This document shows, one piece after another, positions 17,509 to 25,315 of a DNA stretch of 55,693 nucleotides; position 1 is the first letter of the stretch, and every line of letters begins with the position of its first letter. The translations under genes were made by a program, and so were the position numbers. The DNA comes from Bacteroidales bacterium. GTDB taxonomy: Bacteria; Bacteroidota; Bacteroidia; Bacteroidales; M50B96. The DNA is taken from contig JAGYLP010000012.1 in assembly GCA_018401015.1 (NCBI GenBank), forward strand, positions 1-55,693. Direction: 5' to 3'. The notes beneath the pieces were generated by a model, which was not told where the DNA came from, did not search any database, and saw only the letters and a program-made list of their open reading frames with translations.

Positions 17509-18819
17509 TTAAACTTTCGGTGTTTTGAAAAACTGGGGAGTATAGGTAATCATGAGCCAAGCCCAATTACTGATGGTCTCGGTCGATCCACCTTTCAGCA
17601 ACTGCAAGGAAGAAGTTCCTTGGATTTGTGAATATCCCAGCGTGAAGCTCGCCACTTTATTTCCTTCCGGACTATGAAAGAAGTAATTGACAAATACATC
17701 GAGTTCAATGCCTAGCGGACGTTCATAGGTTTCCGTTGGATTCATTGCCGGGTTGACTGCAACGATATCGGTGGCTGCAGAAAAATGATGCAGGTGAGCG
17801 TTGAAAATTAGTTTAGGCGATGCTTTGTATTGAGTCATTAAATAAAGGTCGGATAGTCCAACAGAGTTGAGGTGATTTCCCACATAGAAATAATCCATGA
17901 GTCCATTGAACTTATGATTGGTTCCATAGAGTGGATTAAAGGCCAGGTTTCTTACCGTTCCGTCCGATTGTATTTCGGAGCCACCGCTCAATAGTTCATA
18001 TCCCAACCCGACATTCCACGGTTTGCTTACCTGATAAAATCCTTCGAGCAGCAAGTTATAGGCGGCTAACTCCTGATTGCTTGGGTCTTTCCCCAGTTGG
18101 GCGTAGGCATTGGTATTGAATCGGAAGGAATTTTTTTGATAGACAAAACGACCACCCAGGGTTTGGCTATAGGCCGTATGATAATCGCTGATGGCGCCAT
18201 TCTCGTCGTAATCGTAATATTGCATGCCGTTGTTCAAAGCAAGCAAGCTAATTTGGAAGGCTTCGCAACGTTTATTAAACCAAAGGAATTGCATGGCTTT
18301 GTAGTTCTTTCCAATATCGTAGAGGCCCGAAGTAAGGTTTTGCGCATGGTTGTTCAGCGCCCAGCCCGCGTGCATGTTGAAACTGCCCTCGTACTTTAAA
18401 AGGAAAAGATCGTGTGAGCGGGCTTGCTGTGCCCATGCCACATTCCCAAGAATTCGTGCATCGTCGTAATCCAGTTCCTGCCGACCAATCCGTAGCGAAA
18501 AGGCTTCGTTCAGATTCAATTCGGCCCAAGCTTCGTGCAAGGAACTGAATGCGTCCGATTCGTTCAGCTGTGGAGTTGATCCGAAGACACGAATATCTTG
18601 CATTACGACTTTGGTGAGGAGCGATTCATTTTGGAATTGAAAATTGAGTCGTGTTCGTTGCGAGGTGAATAATCCATAATCCATCTCGTTCGATGCCAGT
18701 TGTTTAAATCCATGGGTGTATTCGGTACGAGGACGAAATTCTCCGCTCAAGGTGAATTGAGCCATTCCGGATGAAATAGTTCCACAAAGAAGACCGATTA
18801 ACAGGAAGTAGTGTTTCAT
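17509..18819 (-). CDS. Alginate-export-family outer-membrane porin, first gene of the nrf operon
   Basis: A 436-residue protein with a signal peptide (about 1-20, ending GMAQ) and alternating-pattern beta-strands throughout. It begins LSGEFRPRTEYTHG and contains RIGRQELDYDDARILG, a segment typical of alginate-export (AlgE-like) barrels. The C-terminus ends in short strands (WLMITYTPQF). Such barrels occur widely in Bacteroidota beside respiratory genes, and the name does not imply alginate. Its place at the head of the operon suggests it passes nitrite or nitrate across the outer membrane; that is inference. Confidence 0.8.
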   Translation of the reverse strand: MKHYFLLIGLLCGTISSGMAQFTLSGEFRPRTEYTHGFKQLASNEMDYGLFTSQRTRLNFQFQNESLLTKVVMQDIRVFGSTPQLNESDAFSSLHEAWAELNLNEAFSLRIGRQELDYDDARILGNVAWAQQARSHDLFLLKYEGSFNMHAGWALNNHAQNLTSGLYDIGKNYKAMQFLWFNKRCEAFQISLLALNNGMQYYDYDENGAISDYHTAYSQTLGGRFVYQKNSFRFNTNAYAQLGKDPSNQELAAYNLLLEGFYQVSKPWNVGLGYELLSGGSEIQSDGTVRNLAFNPLYGTNHKFNGLMDYFYVGNHLNSVGLSDLYLMTQYKASPKLIFNAHLHHFSAATDIVAVNPAMNPTETYERPLGIELDVFVNYFFHSPEGNKVASFTLGYSQIQGTSSLQLLKGGSTETISNWAWLMITYTPQFFKTPKV

Positions 18820-18826
18820 TATAATG

Positions 18827-18838
18827 TGATTTAAGTCA
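18827..18838. promoter_or_regulatory. Imperfect palindrome in the porin-nrfHA leader
   Basis: TGATTTAAGTCA, an imperfect inverted repeat just upstream of the porin start and downstream of the predicted -7 box. It could be a second regulator contact or a chance A+T palindrome. Confidence 0.25.
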
Positions 18839-18851
18839 TATTAATTTTTGT

Positions 18852-18859
18852 CAAATATA
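18852..18859 (-). promoter_or_regulatory. -7 box of the porin-nrfHA operon
   Basis: The minus strand reads TATATTTG, matching TAnnTTTG, 33 bases upstream of the porin ATG at 18819. No TTG lies at the right distance, which is what an activator-dependent promoter would look like. Confidence 0.55.
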
Positions 18860-18899
18860 GGTTTAGTTTTCTTAATTTCGTTTAAAATATGATTTGAAA

Positions 18900-18920
18900 C
18901 ATACTTTTTGGTGAAGTATG
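18900..18920. promoter_or_regulatory. Palindromic operator-like site between nrf operon and crp/fnr gene
   Basis: CATACTT (18900-18906), 7-base spacer, AAGTATG (18914-18920): perfect 7-base arms. It lies about 40 bases upstream of the nrf -7 box and directly upstream of the crp/fnr -33 box, so one bound regulator could affect both promoters. It is not a classical FNR box (TTGAT-N4-ATCAA). Confidence 0.5.
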
Positions 18921-18924
18921 AATC

Positions 18925-18953
18925 TTGGATAAAACATGAAATAATTACCTTTA
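18925..18953 (+). promoter_or_regulatory. Promoter of the crp/fnr-type regulator gene
   Basis: TTG at 18925-18927, an 18-base spacer, then TACCTTTA (18946-18953), seven of eight positions of the TAnnTTTG box with defined bases counted generously. The ATG at 18972 is 18 bases further on. Confidence 0.5.
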
Positions 18954-18971
18954 CCTCGTTAAAAATGATGT

Positions 18972-19667
18972 ATGTCCTATCAGATTGATTCACGCGATTG
19001 TGTTAAGTGCAAGGAGACGAACTGTTTTTTCAAGCAGACAGCCCGTACTGAATGGCTTGAGCTATTAGGTGATCAGAAAACGACCTTGATATTTCAGCCG
19101 GGAGAGGAAATTTTTCGGGAGGGCGAGGTGATGGAAGGAGTGTATTCCATTCATTATGGTGCTGTTAAAGAAGTGATGGGTTTAGATTCCGATCAACCGG
19201 AGATTGTTTCTTTCTCGTACGATGGAATGATGATTGGTTTTCGGGGGCTTCGCAATCGCGAGAAGAAATTTCGGACAACAGCTATATCGCTTAGCAAGGC
19301 AGAGTTGGTATTTTTTCCGATGAAAGGTTTTCAGATTGCTTTGCGCTCGAATCCAACGATGTTGGAACGGCTATTTCATTTAAGTTTGGAGGAATTATAT
19401 CGGAAGGAAACACAATCCCGCTGGTTGTTGCGAGCCAGTGCCGAGGAGAAAGTCCGATATGTATTGCAGTATTTTACCGAGGTATTTGGCTTGGTGGGAG
19501 AGGGCGAAAGGAAACTTGCATTCACTCCCAGTCGCAAGGATATGGTGAGTTACTCCGGGTTGACTTACGAAACGGTGACGCGCGTACTTCAGAAGCTAAA
19601 GCAAGAGGGCTTTATCGATATCCGGGGAAAAGAAATCTACTTCGATGAGTCGTTTCGTTTCGTCTGA
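18972..19667 (+). CDS. Crp/Fnr-family transcription regulator with N-terminal CxxCxxxxC
   Basis: A 231-residue regulator. It has a cyclic-nucleotide-binding-like domain (about 30-145, with FQPGEEIFREGEVMEGVYSI) and a C-terminal winged helix whose recognition helix is SYSGLTYETVTRVLQKLKQ. Only three cysteines occur, all near the N-terminus (C10, C13, C18: CVKCKETNC). FNR uses four to hold a 4Fe-4S cluster, so a fourth ligand would have to come from another residue, a thiol or a partner. It faces the porin-nrfHA operon and is its most likely controller, responding to low oxygen, nitrite or NO. The signal is inferred from motif and position only. Confidence 0.88.
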   Translation: MSYQIDSRDCVKCKETNCFFKQTARTEWLELLGDQKTTLIFQPGEEIFREGEVMEGVYSIHYGAVKEVMGLDSDQPEIVSFSYDGMMIGFRGLRNREKKFRTTAISLSKAELVFFPMKGFQIALRSNPTMLERLFHLSLEELYRKETQSRWLLRASAEEKVRYVLQYFTEVFGLVGEGERKLAFTPSRKDMVSYSGLTYETVTRVLQKLKQEGFIDIRGKEIYFDESFRFV

Positions 19668-19706
19668 GGAAGGTTGATTTTTTTACAAATATCTGTTGAG
19701 TATTCA

Positions 19707-19735
19707 TTGTTTTTTCGAAGTTCTTACTACATTTG
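19707..19735 (+). promoter_or_regulatory. Promoter of tRNA-Arg
   Basis: TTG (19707-19709), 18-base spacer, TACATTTG (19728-19735): a full match to the Bacteroidota TTG/TAnnTTTG promoter, 11 bases before the tRNA. Confidence 0.75.
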
Positions 19736-19746
19736 CAGCCCGAAAC

Positions 19747-19820
19747 GGATCCGTAGCATAATTGGATAGTGCACTTGGTTACGGCCCAAGAGGTTGGGGG
19801 TTCGAGTCCCTCCGGATTCA
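19747..19820 (+). tRNA. tRNA-Arg (anticodon ACG)
   Basis: A complete 74-base cloverleaf. Acceptor arms are GGATCCG and CGGATTC with one G-U pair. The anticodon stem CTTGG/CCAAG encloses loop TTACGGC, giving anticodon ACG, whose first base is expected to be edited to inosine to read CGN codons. The T-arm is GGGGG-TTCGAGT-CCCTC. The discriminator is A at 19820, and CCA is not encoded. Confidence 0.95.
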
Positions 19821-19821
19821 C

Positions 19822-19860
19822 AAAAAACTCCGCAGCAATCAATGCTTTGCGGAGTTTTTT
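19822..19860 (+). terminator. Rho-independent terminator after tRNA-Arg
   Basis: AAAAAACTCCGCA (19822-19834) pairs fully with TGCGGAGTTTTTT (19848-19860) around a 13-base loop. The symmetric ends suggest it may also stop transcription from the convergent FG-GAP gene. Confidence 0.9.
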
Positions 19861-19944
19861 GTTGCTATGTCCTTATTCGGCTTTTCGAATTACAAAATTA
19901 AATATCAGAAAAATAAAACAGTTCGACCCATTACATAAAAGGGT

Positions 19945-22878
19945 TTACATCAAGATCAATAGCTTTATAATTTCATCCTCGGAGTTTACAATACGGATGA
20001 AATATACTCCCTTCGGATAGCCCATCAGATTGAAGTCTATTCGCGTTCTGTTAGTAATCTCTGGTTCATTAATTAATTCACCTGAGATAGTGTGAATCTG
20101 GACTGATTGAATGTTTGATCCGGTTATAGTAAATTTATCTCTTCCGGGATTTGGAAATAATTGTACAGGATTGATTACTGATTCATTAATCCCTAAAGGG
20201 TCATAAACAGTAATTGATGTGGAATCCTTGCCGGTACAATTTGTAATGGTATCTGTATAGGAATAAGTAATCCAAAATTCACCAGTACCAGTTAAAGAGG
20301 GATCAAATCCTTGAGAAGTTACGCCAGCACCAGCATATTCTCCTCCGGAAGGAATTCCAATTGGCAATGCAATCGCACCCGCTTGGAGGCTGGCAGAATC
20401 CGGATTAAAATCATCAATACTCACCATTGGAGCAGGAATAAGTTCTAGTGGAAGTTCAAGGATACTATCACATCCGTGAAAAGATTGAAAAGTTGCATAA
20501 TAAGTTCCAGCTGTTGTTAAATACTGACCATTGAACTCATAAAAATCACCTTCACAGATTTTAACTGTATCTATAGGAAAATAGGTTGGGTAGTTTTCTA
20601 AACGGATTATCAAAATACTATCGCTGCCTGAGCTAGTGAGCAGAGAATCCATATAGTCCCCGGGAATAGTTTGATAAGCACCAAAAATCAAGGAACTATC
20701 ATCGGCACATTTGATAATTGTGTCTATTAAATTATTTTGTGTATTCTCGTGCCACTCAATCTTGGATTTAATTCCATAAACACAAGATACGAAGTCGATA
20801 TCCTGATCATTATCTAAGTCTGCAGGGTAGAGATCAAAAGCAGAAATGTCTTTAATATCTTGCAATGATCCGAAGTTCCCTGAACCTAGGTTCTCTATCA
20901 GGTGAATCTTATTTGAACTAGTTGCTAAAATATCAGGCAAACTATCATTATTCACATCTCTGACAAAAAGATCATAGCCGCCAATATCGGGAAGGGTATC
21001 GATTAAATTAACTGTGGTGAAATTTCCGGTTCCGTCATTGGGTAACCATTTTACAACTCGTAAAGTAGTTCCTGTCAACTTACCTTTGGCAATTATGTCA
21101 TTATATCCATCCAGATTGAAATCAGCAATTTCAAAAGCATCAGCCCCTTCAGGGAAAAGTATATTTTGTAGTGGATTAAAATTTCCATTCCCGTCATTAT
21201 AGCCAAGGCTCAAGATTGAGCTACCTGAATAAACAAAATCTGGTTCTCCATTATTATTCAGATCAGCAAAGTCAAATGCTTTAAAATCGGGAGAGCTTGC
21301 AATTATGTTTCCAGTTCCAAATAGGCCGTTCCCTAAATTCTCAAACCAATATAAGGTTGGCATCCCGGAAACAGAAAGAGCGACGACGTCTTTTAAATTA
21401 TCATTATTAAGGTCTATAGCTTTAATCTGACCCCAGGCAATCTGGTTTGATATGGTTAAAGGTGCATCGAAAGCATCATTCCCAAGATTCTTTTGCCAGA
21501 TAAGGAAATCACTTTTACCACCAGAAATGACATCCGCTAAACCATCATTATCGATATCAGCGGAAAAAACACAATTGGCTTCGGATAGATCAGCATGTAT
21601 TATTTCTCGCAGTGAAAATAATTGATTACCCAAATTCTTGTACCATGATACTTTATTGTCATCTTGCGATGCCACAAGTATATCCAAAAGGCCATCATTG
21701 TTAAGATCATCAGCATGAATACTCCGCGGATTTACTGGTGCTAGACTTAGTTTTTGTCTTAATTGAAAAGTATGAATGTTATTAATCACTCTTTGTTCAA
21801 ATATTGAAATTGAATTCTCATCAGTCCCGCCGACAACAATGTCTTTTAACCCATCTCCTGTCAGATCTGCGGAACTGACTCCACCTGGCCATGCTATTGA
21901 ACTAGAAATAATCTGTTTAGGACCAAAAAATCCATTCCCTAAATTTTCCTGCCAGAAAACAGTATCCTCTAAGCTCGATGGAACGATAATATCCGTATCG
22001 TTGTCGTTGTCCAGGTCCACTGCACTTAAATATCTTGGTGCTCCTATGGCAGAATTAATGGTTAACGTACCGGCGAAATTTCCATTTCCCATGTTTTTCT
22101 TCCATGGAAGTTCAGCGTGATTTGAGTACAGAATGTCAACTAATGAGTCGTTGTCAATATCTGATGTCAACGCTATTCTTGGTAATGTAGTTACATTGGA
22201 GATAATTGTTTCGGAGCCAAATATTCCATTTCCCAAATTCTTATACCAGGCAATTTTGTTATCATTTTTCGAAGAAGAGATGATATCTATGAGATTATCC
22301 TGATCGATATCTTCTGCCCAGACACTTGATGCTCCATCTGCATTTGAGTTTACTACTTGTTGATTGCCAAATGAATCGTTGCCTAGATTTTTGTACCATG
22401 CGATTTTGTCATCAACCATAGAAGAGGATAAAACATCCACTAAACTATCATTGTCTAAGTCTTTTGCATATATCTTTGATCCGCCTGATATAGAGTCGGT
22501 TATCAGCATTGAAGAGCTGAAAAGGCCGTTGCCTAGATTCTTATACCATCGTACCGAATAGGGACTACTCGTGACAATATCTAACATATTATCATTGTTT
22601 AGATCCACAGTTATTACACTTCCCGTATAATCATCAGTATGATCATCTATTATGCGAATAATACCGTAAATTCCATATCCATCATGAGGAAACCAGGCTA
22701 ATACATTATCATTTGAATTAGCAACAATGATATCAGCGTTATTATCTCCGTTAAGATCTGCGAGTCCGATCTGTTGTGGACCAGAACCAATGGAGATGTG
22801 ATGAGTAGAAAAGTTTTGCTGGGAAAAGGAAGTTATTGAACAAAGAAGCAAAAAACTTAAAATTAGAAGTGTTCTCAT
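19945..22878 (-). CDS. FG-GAP/VCBS-repeat secreted protein with T9SS sorting domain
   Basis: A 977-residue protein with a signal peptide (about 1-20). It carries about fourteen FG-GAP/VCBS repeats, each with a calcium-binding-like loop (DLNGDNNAD, DIDNDSLVD, DLDNDNDTD and similar) followed by a WYKNLGNGxFG segment. FG-GAP repeats form beta-propellers, so two seven-bladed propellers would fit. After about residue 700 come segments of the kind found in large gliding-bacteria surface proteins (CDSILELPLEL). The end is a T9SS sorting domain (LFPNPGRDKFTITG to the stop). The gene is A+T-richer than its neighbours. Probably surface-bound or secreted; its ligand is unknown. Confidence 0.88.
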   Translation of the reverse strand: MRTLLILSFLLLCSITSFSQQNFSTHHISIGSGPQQIGLADLNGDNNADIIVANSNDNVLAWFPHDGYGIYGIIRIIDDHTDDYTGSVITVDLNNDNMLDIVTSSPYSVRWYKNLGNGLFSSSMLITDSISGGSKIYAKDLDNDSLVDVLSSSMVDDKIAWYKNLGNDSFGNQQVVNSNADGASSVWAEDIDQDNLIDIISSSKNDNKIAWYKNLGNGIFGSETIISNVTTLPRIALTSDIDNDSLVDILYSNHAELPWKKNMGNGNFAGTLTINSAIGAPRYLSAVDLDNDNDTDIIVPSSLEDTVFWQENLGNGFFGPKQIISSSIAWPGGVSSADLTGDGLKDIVVGGTDENSISIFEQRVINNIHTFQLRQKLSLAPVNPRSIHADDLNNDGLLDILVASQDDNKVSWYKNLGNQLFSLREIIHADLSEANCVFSADIDNDGLADVISGGKSDFLIWQKNLGNDAFDAPLTISNQIAWGQIKAIDLNNDNLKDVVALSVSGMPTLYWFENLGNGLFGTGNIIASSPDFKAFDFADLNNNGEPDFVYSGSSILSLGYNDGNGNFNPLQNILFPEGADAFEIADFNLDGYNDIIAKGKLTGTTLRVVKWLPNDGTGNFTTVNLIDTLPDIGGYDLFVRDVNNDSLPDILATSSNKIHLIENLGSGNFGSLQDIKDISAFDLYPADLDNDQDIDFVSCVYGIKSKIEWHENTQNNLIDTIIKCADDSSLIFGAYQTIPGDYMDSLLTSSGSDSILIIRLENYPTYFPIDTVKICEGDFYEFNGQYLTTAGTYYATFQSFHGCDSILELPLELIPAPMVSIDDFNPDSASLQAGAIALPIGIPSGGEYAGAGVTSQGFDPSLTGTGEFWITYSYTDTITNCTGKDSTSITVYDPLGINESVINPVQLFPNPGRDKFTITGSNIQSVQIHTISGELINEPEITNRTRIDFNLMGYPKGVYFIRIVNSEDEIIKLLILM

Positions 22879-22975
22879 ACGAGTCGGGATTTAGAGATTG
22901 TGAAGGAATAAGTAATTATGCTAATATGTTAATAATGAGGGATATAAATCTTTTGGGTATTTCATTGTGTTGCTA

Positions 22976-23434
22976 CTAGTATGGAGTTATTTCAAAATAA
23001 TAATTCACAGGTGTACCGTAATTATTTTCGCAATCGTAATACTTAAACAGATTACAATTTTCATTCAACTCATTTTCTGGAGCAATTTTTTTATCAATAT
23101 AGTTGGTATTATTGCAGAAACAATCAACAAAAACCTCCGCACTTTGGGGACAAGCAGTTGGATCAAATTCATAAGTGCATTTTACATAATCGATGCAAAT
23201 ATCTGTTGCCTCAAATTCTAAAGCTTCAGTATGTGTGGTTCCTCCCGAGACAAAAAAAGTCAAGCTCCCCGATAGAGGTGTGGCACTAGTTTGATGCAAT
23301 GTAATATCAATGTAATACCCAGAACTTGGTGATGAATTATTAATCACCTCAATATTAATCACAGTTCCTGGTTGAGCAAATAGCTTACTGCTCGTTATCA
23401 CAAACAAGGACAAGAGAAAAAATAAGTTTTTCAT
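22976..23434 (-). CDS. Small cysteine-rich secreted protein, unknown function
   Basis: A 152-residue protein with a clear signal peptide (about 1-20, ending LFA). The first half of the mature part is Ser/Thr-rich and looks like beta-structure. The second half holds about seven cysteines within roughly 60 residues (from ICIDYVKC to DCENNYG), suggesting disulphides outside the cell. It has no T9SS tail. It lies just upstream of the FG-GAP gene on the same strand, in the same A+T-rich stretch, so the two may have arrived together. I do not recognise a family. Confidence 0.65.
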   Translation of the reverse strand: MKNLFFLLSLFVITSSKLFAQPGTVINIEVINNSSPSSGYYIDITLHQTSATPLSGSLTFFVSGGTTHTEALEFEATDICIDYVKCTYEFDPTACPQSAEVFVDCFCNNTNYIDKKIAPENELNENCNLFKYYDCENNYGTPVNYYFEITPY

Positions 23435-23521
23435 GGTATATTAGGATTTCGGTTTATTATTGAATAAAATTACGACATTAATCGATGCTTGGCAAATAAT
23501 AATTGTGATCTAGTAAGCCTT

Positions 23522-23706
23522 CGGGCACGAGTGAATTGCTCCTTTCTAACAAAAATGATGAGTTGTTTAGGCGCTCAGTTGCAGTCCCGACAGGACGAAC
23601 CCTTTGTATAAAACTGATGAGTTGTGTGGGTCAGGTACAGTCCCGTAGGGACGAAACCTTTGTAGCTAAACGAACGAGTTGCCTTTCTAGCTCCGTAGGA
23701 GCGACA
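23522..23706 (+). repeat. Cluster of four hairpin-plus-CCTTTGTAGC-like repeat units
   Basis: Units begin at 23522 (CGGGCACGAGTG...CCTTTCTAAC), about 23584 (hairpin GTCCCGACAGGAC then CCCTTTGTATA), about 23640 (hairpin GTCCCGTAGGGAC then CCTTTGTAGC) and about 23691 (hairpin GCTCCGTAGGAGC). Spacing between the later units is about 50-56 bases, with a shared GATGAGTTG or GAACGAGTTG joint. Arms change together (GTCCC/GGGAC or GCTCC/GGAGC), so pairing is kept while the sequence varies. Confidence 0.75.
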
Positions 23707-23837
23707 CAAAAAACAAACATGGTTATGCTAACAATCAACTGATGGTCCCAATTGTAATAGAAATGAAAAATTCCTTCTCGCATACAATGCTTGACGGTGT
23801 CGCCCGGCTGGGGCTTCAGGGAATTATCCTGACGATT

Positions 23838-23869
23838 TGCTACAAAGGTTTCGCTCCTACGGAGCTATT
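23838..23869 (-). repeat. Inverted copy of the hairpin repeat unit
   Basis: The minus strand reads GCTCCGTAGGAGC followed by GAAACCTTTGTAGC, matching the unit at about 23640 over 15 consecutive bases in its tail and the unit at 23691 in its hairpin. Confidence 0.75.
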
Positions 23870-23975
23870 GCTGATCCTAAGCACTGGGCTTGCCGATTTC
23901 GCAAAAAGTTGTAATATTTTATGTATCGCCTGGATTTATTTTAGAATGCCCAAAAAATTCTCAAAGATGCCAGTT

Positions 23976-24004
23976 CGGCCACGAGTGGCTTGCTCCTTTG
24001 TAGC
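23976..24004 (+). repeat. Terminal copy of the repeat, matching 23522-23550
   Basis: Hairpin GCCACGAGTGGC then TTGCTCCTTTGTAGC. It matches 23522-23550 at 24 of 29 positions, so the non-coding block begins and ends with direct copies of the same unit about 454 bases apart. Confidence 0.7.
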
Positions 24005-24026
24005 AGAACAAACAAATTACCATGCA

Positions 24027-25217
24027 TTAAGCCAGCTCCTGGTAAAGCTTTTTTAGCGAGCGGGCTTGCAAATCCCATCGCCATTGAGTCTCGATTGCCT
24101 GCTTGGCATTCGCCGATAACTCATCATATAGTTTTTTATTCTGGTATAGCTTGAGTATTTGGGTTGCAAAATCGTTTGCATTTTGATCTTCGAAAACCAG
24201 TCCACAATTCGATTCACGAACCACATGCTCCTGAGCGTCGGAATTACTGACCAGGATTGGTTTCCCGAAGGACATGTACTGAAATATTTTGTTGGCAAAA
24301 GTGGTGTTGTGGTGCTTGTTTCGGTGAATGGGCGAGATACCGACATCGGCAGCAGCTATGTATGATTGAAATTTTTCGAAAGGTTGCCAACCCTCTAAAT
24401 CGATATGTTCCTCGAGGGATAATTCTTTTATCTTTTGGTGTAATATAACGTCGGTCCTACTTTTTCCAACAATTACCAGTTTGATGTTAGGTATGGATTG
24501 CTTGAGCAGTGCAATAGCCTTAATGGCTGTAATTAGCCCCCTTCGTAATCCGGTTTCACCTACATAGAGTAAGGTGAAGTTGTTTGCATACCTGGCAGCC
24601 ATTTGGGGGTCGAATTTGGCTTTTTCGTAAAATTCCTTTCGAACGGTATTGGGAACTACGGCGAATTTTTCCTCCGGTTCGTCGAGCTTTTCTGCATAAT
24701 AGTCTTTGGCTTCTTCGGTAACGACCACTACTTTATCGGCTTCGCGAACATACAGGCTTTCGAAATGCTCCCATCGCTCGGGACTGATTAAGTATTTGCC
24801 GGGAGCATTATATACGTGTGGATAAAACTTCATGATTTCCGGACGCATTTCGTGTAAATCGAGCACACTGGGCAGATTGAATGCTTTAGCGAGTTGAATC
24901 ACGGGTCGTGCAATGGCCATGTCGTGAATGTGAAGGGCTTCGACTCCGGTTCTTTTTATGAATTGTCGGATGGCGGGTTTCACTAGAGCGTGATACCATG
25001 GAAGCGTGTAAGCTAAAGCCGATAATTTATAGATTACTTTTCCAACTTTGTGGCGGTGAACATGTATCCCATTAATGACCTCGTAGTTTTCTGCATCTTG
25101 TTGGTAGTCGAAACAAAACAAATGAATGTCGTGCCCTTGTTGAATTAAATAAACAGCTTCATTTTCTACCCGTGGGTCGGGAGGAAAGGGGGCGTCGAGT
25201 ATCATTCCAATTTTCAT
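24027..25217 (-). CDS. GT4-type glycosyltransferase
   Basis: A 396-residue GT-B-fold enzyme. The N-terminus (MKIGMILDAPFPPDPRVENE) is the acceptor-side start typical of GT4. The C-terminal half has LLYVGETGLRRGL, VIVGKS, then HHNTTFANKIFQYMSFGKPILVSN, where the KxFxYMxxGKP segment helps bind the nucleotide sugar. It is cytoplasmic and probably adds a sugar to a lipid-linked surface glycan. It sits alone between the repeat block and an unknown gene, so its pathway partner is not evident, although more glycan genes lie 6-14 kb away. Confidence 0.9.
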   Translation of the reverse strand: MKIGMILDAPFPPDPRVENEAVYLIQQGHDIHLFCFDYQQDAENYEVINGIHVHRHKVGKVIYKLSALAYTLPWYHALVKPAIRQFIKRTGVEALHIHDMAIARPVIQLAKAFNLPSVLDLHEMRPEIMKFYPHVYNAPGKYLISPERWEHFESLYVREADKVVVVTEEAKDYYAEKLDEPEEKFAVVPNTVRKEFYEKAKFDPQMAARYANNFTLLYVGETGLRRGLITAIKAIALLKQSIPNIKLVIVGKSRTDVILHQKIKELSLEEHIDLEGWQPFEKFQSYIAAADVGISPIHRNKHHNTTFANKIFQYMSFGKPILVSNSDAQEHVVRESNCGLVFEDQNANDFATQILKLYQNKKLYDELSANAKQAIETQWRWDLQARSLKKLYQELA

Positions 25218-25315
25218 CTATCTGTTTTAATCTTTGTAGGTTTTAAGTACTGTGATTTAGTCAATTTATTGCCTAAGCGTGCGCCTAATGATTATTAAAA
25301 AGCGCGTGGTAGTCT

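Larger units (their letters stand above)
23435..24026. other. 592-bp intergenic block, no gene
   Basis: No convincing coding frame is seen; frames here cross repeat units and lack any family signature. The block consists mainly of the hairpin repeats described separately, plus a CGCCCGGCTGGGGCTTC segment near 23802. Confidence 0.6.

Noticed and set aside
19612-19842. Reading frame over tRNA-Arg
   Set aside because: It overlaps a perfect tRNA cloverleaf and its promoter on the other strand.
23522-23706. The repeat cluster as a CRISPR array
   Set aside because: Units are diverged hairpins spaced about 50-56 bases apart with partly conserved joints, one copy inverted, and no cas genes in the window.
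19747-24004. A tRNA-bounded integrative element
   Set aside because: No integrase and no repeat of the tRNA 3' end was found at the far boundary; kept only as a composition-based suspicion.
23536-24056. Open frames inside the repeat block as small genes
   Set aside because: They are built from hairpin repeat units in both directions, without signal peptides or family features.
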